A stretch of 9,159 nt of DNA. Origin: an uncultured Burkholderiales bacterium (lineage in GTDB: Bacteria > Pseudomonadota > Gammaproteobacteria > Burkholderiales > Burkholderiaceae_C). Position numbers and translations under genes: made by a program. The notes below the pieces were generated by a model. That model had not been told where the DNA came from, did not search any database, and saw nothing but the letters and a program-made list of their open reading frames with translations. The stretch is taken from positions 1 through 9,159 of the forward strand of contig CAIODE010000245.1 of the NCBI GenBank assembly GCA_903856875.1. The letters are read 5' to 3'. Positions 1 through 6,092 of the stretch are shown piece after piece. Every line of letters starts with the position of its first letter. Within the stretch, counting starts at the first letter, position 1.

Positions 1-358
1 GCTAACTGGCACTGTCAAAAATGCTTCAGACTTCAGCAACGACCGACGCAAAGATCACCCACGCTTTCAACCTGGTAACTTTGAGCACAACCAGCAGTTG
101 GTATCGGCCGTCGTCAATATGGCCAATCAAAAAAATTGCACGCCCAGTCAATTGGCGCTTGCATGGCTGCTAGCTCAAGGCGACGACATCATTGCCATTC
201 CTGGCACCAAGCAAATTGCGCGCGTGGACGAAAATCTGGGTGCGTTAAAAGTATCGCTTTCAAGTCAAGAACTTGAGTTGCTTGGCAAGGCTTTCCCAGT
301 AGGCGTTGCCGCAGGAACGCGCTATCCTGCGGGCGGCATGAAAGGTGTGTTCATTTAA
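1..358 (+). CDS. Aldo/keto reductase, C-terminal part (5' end outside window)
   Basis: This is the last ~118 codons of an NAD(P)H-dependent aldo/keto reductase, a cytosolic TIM-barrel enzyme that reduces aldehydes or ketones. The reading frame is open from base 2, so the gene begins upstream of the window. Visible family features are the segment around HPRFQPGNFEHN, then TPSQLALAWLLAQGDDIIAIPGTK, and the cofactor-binding signature IPGTKQIARVDENLGA, in which the Lys, Arg and Glu-Asn contact the NADP phosphate and adenine in characterised members. The tail AAGTRYP is typical of the plant-auxin-induced/YakC-like AKR13 type. The catalytic tetrad (Asp, Tyr, Lys, His) would lie in the missing N-terminal part and cannot be checked. 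A crotonase gene begins one base after its stop, so the two are probably co-transcribed. The family call is firm; the substrate is unknown. Confidence 0.9.
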   Translation, partial: LTGTVKNASDFSNDRRKDHPRFQPGNFEHNQQLVSAVVNMANQKNCTPSQLALAWLLAQGDDIIAIPGTKQIARVDENLGALKVSLSSQELELLGKAFPVGVAAGTRYPAGGMKGVFI

Positions 359-359
359 C

Positions 360-1157
360 ATGAACCTCTTAAAAACAGACAAGATGATCGCCCGCAAGGA
401 CAAGCATGTCGGGTGGCTCACCTTTAACAACCCCGCCCGACACAATGCGGTCTCACTAGAGATGTGGGAAGGTTTAGCGTGCATCGCTGAAGATTTCACT
501 GCAGATCCAGACATCCGCGTGGTCATTGTTCAAGGTGCTGGTGGCAAAGCATTTGTCTCTGGCGCCGACATTTCCGAATTTGAAGATCAACGCCATTCGT
601 CCAATGCCGCGGTCCATTACGATGCTATTTCCGCCAAGGGCATGCAAGCACTCAAAAACATCAATAAACCGACCATCGCCATGATCCATGGCTATTGCAT
701 TGGCGGCGGTGTCGCTGTGGCCTTGAACTGCGACATTCGAATTGCCAGTGATAATTCAAAGTTTGCAGTGCCAGCAGCCAAGTTGGGTTTGGGCTATGAA
801 TATGCCGGCGTGCGCAAATTGGTCGACGTGGTCGGCCCCTCTTTTGCACAAGAAATTTTCTTCACTGCCAGACAATTTTCTGCACAAGAAGCGCTCAGTA
901 TGGGCCTGATCAACCGCATGGTTGCAGCCGATGCCTTAGAACAATATATTCAACAATACGCTGAAACGATCTCGGCCAATGCGCCGATGACTGTGGCTTC
1001 AATCAAAACCATCGTAGGCGAAATCGTGAAGGACGAGAGATTGCAAGACATCGCTTTGTGCGAGAAAGTGGTTGCTGCATGCTTCAACAGCGAAGACTTC
1101 AAAGAGGGTCGAACAGCCTTCATGGCCAAACGCAAACCTGTATTCAAAGGAAATTAA
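360..1157 (+). CDS. Crotonase-fold protein (annotated-type enoyl-CoA hydratase/isomerase) lacking both hydratase glutamates
   Basis: A 265-residue cytosolic crotonase-superfamily protein expected to act on an acyl-CoA thioester. The fold is clear: oxyanion-hole segment GKAFVSGADISEF (residues ~62-74) and the second oxyanion glycines in HGYCIGGGVAVALNCD (110-125), followed by FAVPAAKLGLG and a C-terminal helical trimerisation region ending KRKPVFKGN. In rat enoyl-CoA hydratase the two acid/base residues are Glu144 and Glu164; the aligned positions here, also 20 residues apart, are Ala119 and Ala139. Ordinary syn-hydration is therefore doubtful, and isomerase, hydrolase or other crotonase chemistry is possible. 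The ATG at 360 was chosen because it follows the aldo/keto reductase stop by one base; a GTG at 345 would overlap that gene, and the ATG at 384 is a possible alternative. AAAGG at 341-345 is a distant ribosome-binding candidate. It sits 37 bases before a CoA-transferase gene. Confidence 0.88.
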   Translation: MNLLKTDKMIARKDKHVGWLTFNNPARHNAVSLEMWEGLACIAEDFTADPDIRVVIVQGAGGKAFVSGADISEFEDQRHSSNAAVHYDAISAKGMQALKNINKPTIAMIHGYCIGGGVAVALNCDIRIASDNSKFAVPAAKLGLGYEYAGVRKLVDVVGPSFAQEIFFTARQFSAQEALSMGLINRMVAADALEQYIQQYAETISANAPMTVASIKTIVGEIVKDERLQDIALCEKVVAACFNSEDFKEGRTAFMAKRKPVFKGN

Positions 1158-1194
1158 GACAGGTTTCTAAATCACACATTGAAAAGAGTTACAC

Positions 1195-2412
1195 ATGGCC
1201 CTTCCCTTGTCTGGCATTCGAGTCCTAGATTTAACCAACGTCTTAGCGGGTCCCTACTGCACCATGGTCTTGGGCGACATGGGCGCAGAAGTGATCAAAA
1301 TTGAAAACGCAGACAAGGGTGATTCTTCGCGTAATTTTGAGCCTCAGATCAATGGCGAGTCTTATTGCTTTGCCGTACTCAACCGAAATAAAAAAAGCCT
1401 CGCATTGAATTTGAAAGACCCTGACGGTTTGAAAGTTGCTTTGGCCTTGGCATCACAAGCAGACATCGTTTTAGAAAACTTCAGACCTGGCGTGGTCAAG
1501 CGAATGGGCTTAGGCTACGAGTCCGTCAAGGCACTTAACCCCAGTGTCATTTACGCCTCCTTGTCAGGGTTCGGTCAAACTGGGCCTTATGGCAAAAAGG
1601 GTGGCTTTGACATCATTGCGCAAGGCATGTCAGGCATCATGCTAATGACTGGCGAGCCAGGTGGACGCCCTGCCAAAGTAGGCATCGCCATGAATGACAT
1701 CGCCAGTGGCGTCACTGCGCTTTCAGGTATTTTGGGCGCCTTGATTGGCAAATTCCGATTTGGCGAAGGTCAGTACCTTGAAACTTCATTGTTAGAAGCT
1801 GGCCTGGCCTGGACGGCTTGGGAATTTGGGGCGTTTTTTGGATCAGGTGAAATACCCACAGCAACAGGCACAAGGCACCGGCGTGCAGCGCCCTATCAAG
1901 CCTATCGAAGCGCAGATGGTTATGTGACGGTGGGCGCAGGCTCTCAAAAATTATGGCTTGTTTTTTGTGAAAAAGTCATCGGTCAACCCGATTGGCCCGC
2001 CAATCCCAAGTACCTCACACAAACATTGCGTGTTCAAAACGCCGATGCATTAGAGCGCGACATTGAAGCTCTTTTAATGCGTGAATCTACGGCCCATTGG
2101 GTTGAAAAAATGGATGCTGCTGGTGTTCCAGGAGGACCCGTGTTTGGTTATGAACAAATCATGAACGACCCGCACATTCATGCCCGCAAGATGGTGCATG
2201 ACATAGACCATCCCATCATTGGCCCTATGAAAACCTTGGGTTTGCCCATTAAGTCTAGCGGCGAACTCAGCACCATTCGTTTGCCTGCACCTTGGCTTGG
2301 GCAGCACTCCAAAGAAATCTTGGAGCAATTAGGCTATTCAATCGAACAGATTCAAGGGCTATTTGCGCAAGGTGCTGTTTTTGACCAGCATCCTGACAAA
2401 GCCAGGCCCTAA
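1195..2412 (+). CDS. Class III CoA-transferase (CaiB/BaiF family)
   Basis: A complete 405-residue cytosolic family III CoA-transferase, which moves CoA from a donor acyl-CoA to a free carboxylate and so typically activates a substrate for beta-oxidation-like steps. The N-terminal signature LSGIRVLDLTNVLAGPYCTMVLGDMGAEVIKIE (residues ~5-37) is diagnostic. LENFRPGVVKRMGLGYE (93-109) and YASLSGFGQTGPY (120-132) follow, with the catalytic aspartate in the segment AMNDIASG at Asp168, aligned with Asp169 of formyl-CoA transferase. GVPGGPV near residue 310 is the usual AGVPxGPV motif of the C-terminal domain. The ATG at 1195 is supported by an AAGAG ribosome-binding site at 1184-1188, six bases upstream. 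The length is normal for the family. It ends an apparent AKR-crotonase-CoA-transferase run. The substrate cannot be deduced; formyl-, succinyl- or carnitine-specific annotations would be over-interpretation. Confidence 0.93.
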   Translation: MALPLSGIRVLDLTNVLAGPYCTMVLGDMGAEVIKIENADKGDSSRNFEPQINGESYCFAVLNRNKKSLALNLKDPDGLKVALALASQADIVLENFRPGVVKRMGLGYESVKALNPSVIYASLSGFGQTGPYGKKGGFDIIAQGMSGIMLMTGEPGGRPAKVGIAMNDIASGVTALSGILGALIGKFRFGEGQYLETSLLEAGLAWTAWEFGAFFGSGEIPTATGTRHRRAAPYQAYRSADGYVTVGAGSQKLWLVFCEKVIGQPDWPANPKYLTQTLRVQNADALERDIEALLMRESTAHWVEKMDAAGVPGGPVFGYEQIMNDPHIHARKMVHDIDHPIIGPMKTLGLPIKSSGELSTIRLPAPWLGQHSKEILEQLGYSIEQIQGLFAQGAVFDQHPDKARP

Positions 2413-3603
2413 TTAGTTCCTTGACAACCTCAAAGCCAATGGCCCTAGCATTGCACCTGCTGCCAGCACTGCAAATGAAGCCATCCAGGCTTGTGGTTCT
2501 TGAATCCCGCCCTGAGAATCGAGCGCCAACCCAACCAGCCAACCAGACAGAGCTGAGAGCCCAAACCCAACTGTGGAATGCAAGGCCAAGGTCAGCCCCT
2601 TAAACTGCGGTTGCGCAAATGACATCATTCCAGCAGTCAGTGAGCCAGAGTCGGCTGGCACTGTAATGGCATAAAAAAGAATCAAAACCAACAGCACCCA
2701 TGCAGAACCACCTGACAACAACCCCACTGACAACGCAGTGAGGGCTGAGATAACCTGAATCCAGGTAATGGCGCGCGCTCTCCCATAACGCAAAGACAAT
2801 TCATTGCCAATGATGCTGGCCGGCATGGCCAATATGGAGGCCACAAAACTAACAGTCATGGCGTCTGGCAAAGATCCGCCCTGATGGCGTGAAAGGACAA
2901 AGGTCCAAAACGCAACAAGCCAGGTTCTAAATCCGTACAACTCAAAACAATGTGTCCCATAGCTCAAGATATAGGCCATTGCAGGACGATTTCGCAAGAC
3001 AGGGCGAACATCCAAAAGGTGACCCCCTGTTGGAATGGGCAATACGGGATTCATTCGCCAAGCCACAAAGGCCATGATCAATGGGCCCAGACCTGTCACG
3101 CCAAAAGACCAACGCCACCCAAAGGCATCGGCAACGAGCTGCGATACCAAAAAAGAAAAACCTACTCCCAATGAATAACTGGCGGTATACAAAGTAATGC
3201 TGCGCGAAGCGTTTACAGCTTCTATTCGATCAGTCAAAGCACGCAAGCCAGGCATGTAGGCCCCAGCAAAGCTTGCGCCCGCCAAGCCCCAAATGATCAC
3301 GCCCGTTAGCCAACTTGTGGCAAACAATGCGAAGGCCAGCGTGCTCAGCCCGCTGCACAATGAGCCAATCAATAGAATGCGCCTTGCATCGAAACGGTCA
3401 GTTAAAGCACTTAAGAAGGGAACCGCAACCATATAGCCAGCGGCATAGGCTGCTGCAAGCAATCCGGCTTGGGTATTTGTCATTCCCCACAAGGGCATGA
3501 GGTACTGAACCATGACAGCAGGCACCACCACATGGGGTAACAGATTGCCTACTTGTCCAATGCACATGGCCCAAACCAAGGACTTAGCGTGTAATGTTTT
3601 CAC
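2413..3603 (-). CDS. MFS transporter
   Basis: A 396-residue major facilitator superfamily permease of the inner membrane, probably a proton-coupled importer or exporter of a small organic solute. About 11-12 hydrophobic spans can be traced from ~8-35 to ~372-392, with a polar central loop around residues 183-207 between the two halves. The loop after TM2 carries the motif-A-like stretch LTDRFDARR (67-75), and a related LTDR recurs at 123-126. The start is GTG at 3601-3603; the ribosome-binding site is weak (TAGG in the preceding gene's stop region). It lies nine bases downstream of the Fe-ADH gene, in the same reading frame, so the two are almost certainly one transcript. Its stop codon directly abuts the stop of the CoA-transferase gene on the other strand. 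The substrate is unknown; linkage to CoA-activating enzymes suggests a carboxylic acid, as an inference only. Confidence 0.88.
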   Translation of the reverse strand: MKTLHAKSLVWAMCIGQVGNLLPHVVVPAVMVQYLMPLWGMTNTQAGLLAAAYAAGYMVAVPFLSALTDRFDARRILLIGSLCSGLSTLAFALFATSWLTGVIIWGLAGASFAGAYMPGLRALTDRIEAVNASRSITLYTASYSLGVGFSFLVSQLVADAFGWRWSFGVTGLGPLIMAFVAWRMNPVLPIPTGGHLLDVRPVLRNRPAMAYILSYGTHCFELYGFRTWLVAFWTFVLSRHQGGSLPDAMTVSFVASILAMPASIIGNELSLRYGRARAITWIQVISALTALSVGLLSGGSAWVLLVLILFYAITVPADSGSLTAGMMSFAQPQFKGLTLALHSTVGFGLSALSGWLVGLALDSQGGIQEPQAWMASFAVLAAGAMLGPLALRLSRN

Positions 3604-3612
3604 AGCTGCTGC

Positions 3613-4782
3613 CTACCAAGCGGCTTCCAAAATACGCCGAACATCTTCGGGTCCATGTATTTTTCGAGGGTTACTGTGGATTAAACGGTCGTGCATTGAA
3701 TTTTGTGCAATCAAGTCCAGCATGTCCGCTTTGACACCCACCTCCCGAAGGGTGCTTGGCAGTCCCAGTTGAGCTACCAAATCCGATACAACATCGCAGG
3801 CTGGCTTGTGAGGCTCACCCAAGGCTTCACTGACCAACTTTTGCTGTGCACCGTTGATGCTCTGATTAAAGCGCAAGACATGAGGCAACATGACACAAGA
3901 CGTGTAGCCATGCGGAACCCCTGCCGTGCCGCCCAAAATATGTCCTATACCGTGACTGGCGCCCTTTTGAACACCGGCACTGGACCCAATGATTGACATC
4001 CATGCGCCCAATTGGCAATCGAGCCGGGCTTCCAAATCTGCGGGGTCTTTTTTGACAGCCCGCAAGCCTCTGCCAAGCAAACGCAAAGCCTGAAAAGAAG
4101 TGGCTTCTGAAATAGGCTGTGTATTGATGGAACACAAATCTTCCACCGCGTGATCGACCGCACGAATCCCTGTCGATAGCCAAAGCCATTCCGGCGTATG
4201 CAATGTCAATGCCGGGTCCAAAATGACCGATCGAGGCGAGGCTTTTGGATGCAAAAAGTTCTCTTTCATCCCCCTCACCGTATCTGTACAGCCTGCCAGG
4301 GCGCTGAACTCTCCAGCCGAAAGGGTTGTAGAAATCACGGAACAAGGCACCGTAGGCGGTTGAAACTCTGGTCTTTCTATTCTTCCATCTGCGTGAACTT
4401 TGGTGGCCAGTCGGTCTAGGTCTTGTGCTGACTCTATGCCATTGCTCATGCAAAGCGTGACCATTTTCCCAGCATCTGTCATGGAACCGCCACCCAGCGT
4501 TAGGATCAAATCGGCTTGAGCGTGCTGCGCTTCCTGTGCCGCCTTGACTACAGGTATGCGTGGCGTGTGAGCGGGCATTTCATGAAAAAGGCCAACACAA
4601 CGCGAGCCCAACACTGTTTTAAGTTGATTGACCACTTCGGTTTCACGGTAAAGGCTGCCACTGCTAAGGACGTAAACACGCTGAGCGCCAATTGTTTCAA
4701 GTTCCTTTGAAATCGCTTGTTCAAACGTTGTACCGAAAATGACCCTTTGGGTATTGGGATAACTGTAAATGCCTGAACGCAT
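3613..4782 (-). CDS. Iron-type alcohol dehydrogenase / maleylacetate reductase-like oxidoreductase
   Basis: A 389-residue cytosolic member of the Fe-ADH superfamily (group III alcohol dehydrogenases and maleylacetate reductases), NAD(P)-dependent. The Rossmann-like half carries LGGGSMTDAGK (residues 96-106, GGGSxxDxxK motif). The C-terminal helical half carries GIRAVDHAVED (205-215) and GHILGGTAGVPHG (280-292). Three canonical metal-ligand histidines align (His211, His281, His291), but the usual first ligand Asp, four residues before His211, is Arg207; Asp210 lies next to His211. Maleylacetate reductases also diverge at this position, so it may be a reductase acting on an oxo-acid rather than a classical Fe-dependent ADH. 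The ATG at 4780-4782 was chosen over an upstream TTG at 4809 because an AAGGAA ribosome-binding site lies four bases before it and the N-terminus then starts like the family (GIYSYPNTQRVIFG). First gene of a two-gene minus-strand operon with the MFS gene. Confidence 0.88.
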   Translation of the reverse strand: MRSGIYSYPNTQRVIFGTTFEQAISKELETIGAQRVYVLSSGSLYRETEVVNQLKTVLGSRCVGLFHEMPAHTPRIPVVKAAQEAQHAQADLILTLGGGSMTDAGKMVTLCMSNGIESAQDLDRLATKVHADGRIERPEFQPPTVPCSVISTTLSAGEFSALAGCTDTVRGMKENFLHPKASPRSVILDPALTLHTPEWLWLSTGIRAVDHAVEDLCSINTQPISEATSFQALRLLGRGLRAVKKDPADLEARLDCQLGAWMSIIGSSAGVQKGASHGIGHILGGTAGVPHGYTSCVMLPHVLRFNQSINGAQQKLVSEALGEPHKPACDVVSDLVAQLGLPSTLREVGVKADMLDLIAQNSMHDRLIHSNPRKIHGPEDVRRILEAAW

Positions 4783-4786
4783 ATTG

Positions 4787-4792
4787 TTCCTT
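4787..4792 (-). promoter_or_regulatory. Ribosome-binding site of the Fe-ADH gene
   Basis: On the minus strand AAGGAA stands four bases before the ATG at 4780-4782. It is a good Shine-Dalgarno match and decides the start against the in-frame TTG at 4809. Confidence 0.65.
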
Positions 4793-4802
4793 ATGAAATT
4801 TC

Positions 4803-4823
4803 GGATCAAGGATCAAGGATCAT
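4803..4823. repeat. Three tandem 7-bp direct repeats (GGATCAW)
   Basis: Three head-to-tail heptamers lie at 4803-4809 (GGATCAA), 4810-4816 (GGATCAA) and 4817-4823 (GGATCAT). The array spans 21 bases, about two helical turns, and sits 21-41 bases upstream of the Fe-ADH start codon, within its leader or promoter. It could be a binding site for a regulator touching one face of the helix, or merely a slippage-generated microrepeat. Each unit contains GATC. Confidence 0.75.
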
Positions 4824-4844
4824 CGCCATCATCCCTTATTCAGA

Positions 4845-4895
4845 CCCAATGGGAGTCTCCTAGTTGTCTTTTGGTTCCTTGACATTCCCCAATGG
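4845..4895. repeat. Duplicated CCCAATGG element, 43 bp apart
   Basis: The octamer CCCAATGG occurs at 4845-4852 and again at 4888-4895, both on the plus strand. Its core CCAATGG is nearly self-complementary. The 43-base centre-to-centre spacing is close to four helical turns, and the second copy lies between the TTGACA box and the candidate -10 of the plus-strand operon, where a bound repressor would block transcription. The first copy is embedded in an imperfect inverted repeat (AGAC...GTCT, 4842-4858). An operator role is an inference. Confidence 0.4.
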
Positions 4896-4907
4896 CAGTA
4901 TAAAGAT
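4879..4907 (+). promoter_or_regulatory. Putative sigma70-type promoter for the acyl-CoA dehydrogenase operon
   Basis: A perfect -35 hexamer TTGACA lies at 4879-4884. The best -10 by sequence is TATAAA at 4899-4904 (5 of 6 bases), but with a short 14-base spacer; at a spacer of 16-17 the candidates are TAAAGA (4901-4906) and AAAGAT (4902-4907), which match less well. Transcription would start near 4911-4915, leaving a ~25-30 base leader before the ATG at 4941. The suboptimal spacing would fit an activator-dependent or repressible promoter. Confidence 0.45.
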
Positions 4908-4940
4908 AGGACAAATCCATTTAAGCGGCGAAAGAGTGAC

Positions 4941-6092
4941 ATGCATGATTTTGTTTTCCCTGCGGTAACGTTGCCAGAGAGTGCCAGCTTGCTCAGACAG
5001 CAAGTCCGCGATTTCCTCAAAAAAGAGCGGGATGCAGGCACATTCACCCCCCGCAAAAATTCATGGTCCGATGGCGATGCAGAATTCAGTCGCAAGTGCG
5101 GACAAGCTGGCTACATCGGCATGATTTGGCCTAAAAAATACGGCGGTCAAGAAAGAACAGCACTTGACCGCTATGTCATGACTGAGGAAATGTTGGCGGG
5201 TGGTGCGCCTGTGGGCGCGCATTGGGTGGCCGATCGGCAAAGTGGCAATCAAATTTTGCGCCACGGTAGCGAACACGCTCGGCAATTGATCTTGCCCCAA
5301 ATTGCAGCGGGAGAATGTTTCTTTGCAATTGGCATGAGCGAGCCAGACTCCGGATCTGACTTAGCGGCAGTCAGAACTTCTGCAGTCAAAGCTGAAGGTG
5401 GTTGGAAAATCACAGGCACCAAGGTCTGGACCAGCAGTGCGCACAGAGCACATTACTTAATTGCTTTGGTTCGAACAGCTCCCAAAGAAGAAAACCGTCA
5501 TGCTGGCATGACGCAATTTATTGTTGATCTGAAGTCGCCAGGTTTGAAGCTGAGTCCCATTCTCAACATCTACGGTGCCCACGACTGGAATGAAGTCGTG
5601 TTTGACGAATGCTTTGTGCCTGATGACATGGTCGTTGGCGAGGTCGGTGGTGGCTGGAACATGGTCACCAGTGAATTGGCATTTGAGCGCTCAGGGCCCG
5701 ACCGATTCCTCAGCACGTACCAACTTTTTCTGGCGTCCATGGAACAGTTGGGAGAAAAACCTGATGCTCGATCTGTCAATGAAATTGGGCGTTTTGTTGC
5801 ACACCTGACTACTTTGCGACGCATGTCAACTTCGGTGGCAGGCATGCTGACAAAGGGGGAGAAACCCATTTTGGAAGCAGCTTTGGTGAAAGACATCGGC
5901 ACTGCATTTGAACGTGAAATTCCCGAGATTTTTCGCCACCTTATTTCTTCAGAGCCGGTCATGGACAACGAAAGCATCGAGTTTGAAGCCTTATTGGGAA
6001 TGTCTATGCTCAAAGCGCCCGGCTTCACCATCAGAGGTGGAACGCGAGAAATTTTGCGGGGAATGATTGCCAAAGGATTGGGGCTGAGATGA
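4941..6092 (+). CDS. Acyl-CoA dehydrogenase, large/FAD-motif subunit
   Basis: A 383-residue cytosolic acyl-CoA dehydrogenase, which introduces an alpha,beta double bond into an acyl-CoA and passes electrons to ETF. The N-terminal helical domain is followed by the flavin/substrate signature FFAIGMSEPDSGSD (residues 127-140), the beta-domain KITGTKVWTSSAHRAHY (156-172), and the C-terminal helical domain ending IRGGTREILRGMIAKGLGLR. At the position of the MCAD catalytic Glu376 (in EGT) there is Gly366. Glu249 in LAFERSG is the alternative catalytic base candidate, at the helix-G position used in isovaleryl-CoA dehydrogenase-type enzymes. The ATG at 4941 follows an AAAGAG ribosome-binding site (4931-4936). 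It overlaps the next ACAD gene by four bases (ATGA), implying coupled translation and probably a heteromeric enzyme, as in steroid side-chain ACADs. The substrate is unknown. Confidence 0.92.
   Translation: MHDFVFPAVTLPESASLLRQQVRDFLKKERDAGTFTPRKNSWSDGDAEFSRKCGQAGYIGMIWPKKYGGQERTALDRYVMTEEMLAGGAPVGAHWVADRQSGNQILRHGSEHARQLILPQIAAGECFFAIGMSEPDSGSDLAAVRTSAVKAEGGWKITGTKVWTSSAHRAHYLIALVRTAPKEENRHAGMTQFIVDLKSPGLKLSPILNIYGAHDWNEVVFDECFVPDDMVVGEVGGGWNMVTSELAFERSGPDRFLSTYQLFLASMEQLGEKPDARSVNEIGRFVAHLTTLRRMSTSVAGMLTKGEKPILEAALVKDIGTAFEREIPEIFRHLISSEPVMDNESIEFEALLGMSMLKAPGFTIRGGTREILRGMIAKGLGLR

Larger units (their letters stand above)
4783..4940. promoter_or_regulatory. Divergent intergenic control region
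   Basis: This 158-base non-coding gap separates the divergently transcribed Fe-ADH/MFS operon (minus) and the acyl-CoA dehydrogenase operon (plus). It is the only sizeable non-coding stretch in the window and presumably holds promoters and operators for both. It contains three tandem heptamers near the minus-strand gene, two copies of CCCAATGG 43 bases apart, and a TTGACA box facing the plus-strand operon. No convincing promoter was recognised for the minus direction. No transcription-factor gene is encoded in the window, so the regulator is unknown. Confidence 0.7.

Noticed and set aside
345..359. GTG start adding five residues to the crotonase
   Set aside because: It would overlap the end of the aldo/keto reductase gene and adds residues not typical of the family; the ATG at 360 is adequate.
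1158..1194. Short gap between crotonase and CoA-transferase as a possible promoter
   Set aside because: Only 37 bases, with a ribosome-binding site but no recognisable -35/-10 pair; most simply an intra-operon spacer.
2434..2446. Small hairpin GCCAATGGC near the convergent junction as a terminator
   Set aside because: The stem is four base pairs, it is inside the MFS coding sequence, and no T-run follows on either strand.
3866..4453. 195-codon open frame on the minus strand
   Set aside because: It lies wholly inside the Fe-ADH gene in another frame, with no recognisable family features and a low-complexity, Arg-rich composition typical of shadow frames.
4783..4809. TTG start extending the Fe-ADH gene by nine codons
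   Set aside because: The ATG at 4780-4782 has a good AAGGAA site four bases upstream and the extension would overlap the heptamer repeats.
4913..4922. AAAT-CC-ATTT inverted repeat in the leader of the plus-strand operon
   Set aside because: Four-base arms in an A/T-rich stretch are too short to separate from chance.
5570..6073. 167-codon open frame antisense to the first acyl-CoA dehydrogenase
   Set aside because: It is antisense to a firmly identified gene and its translation shows no domain; it is explained by codon bias of the real gene.
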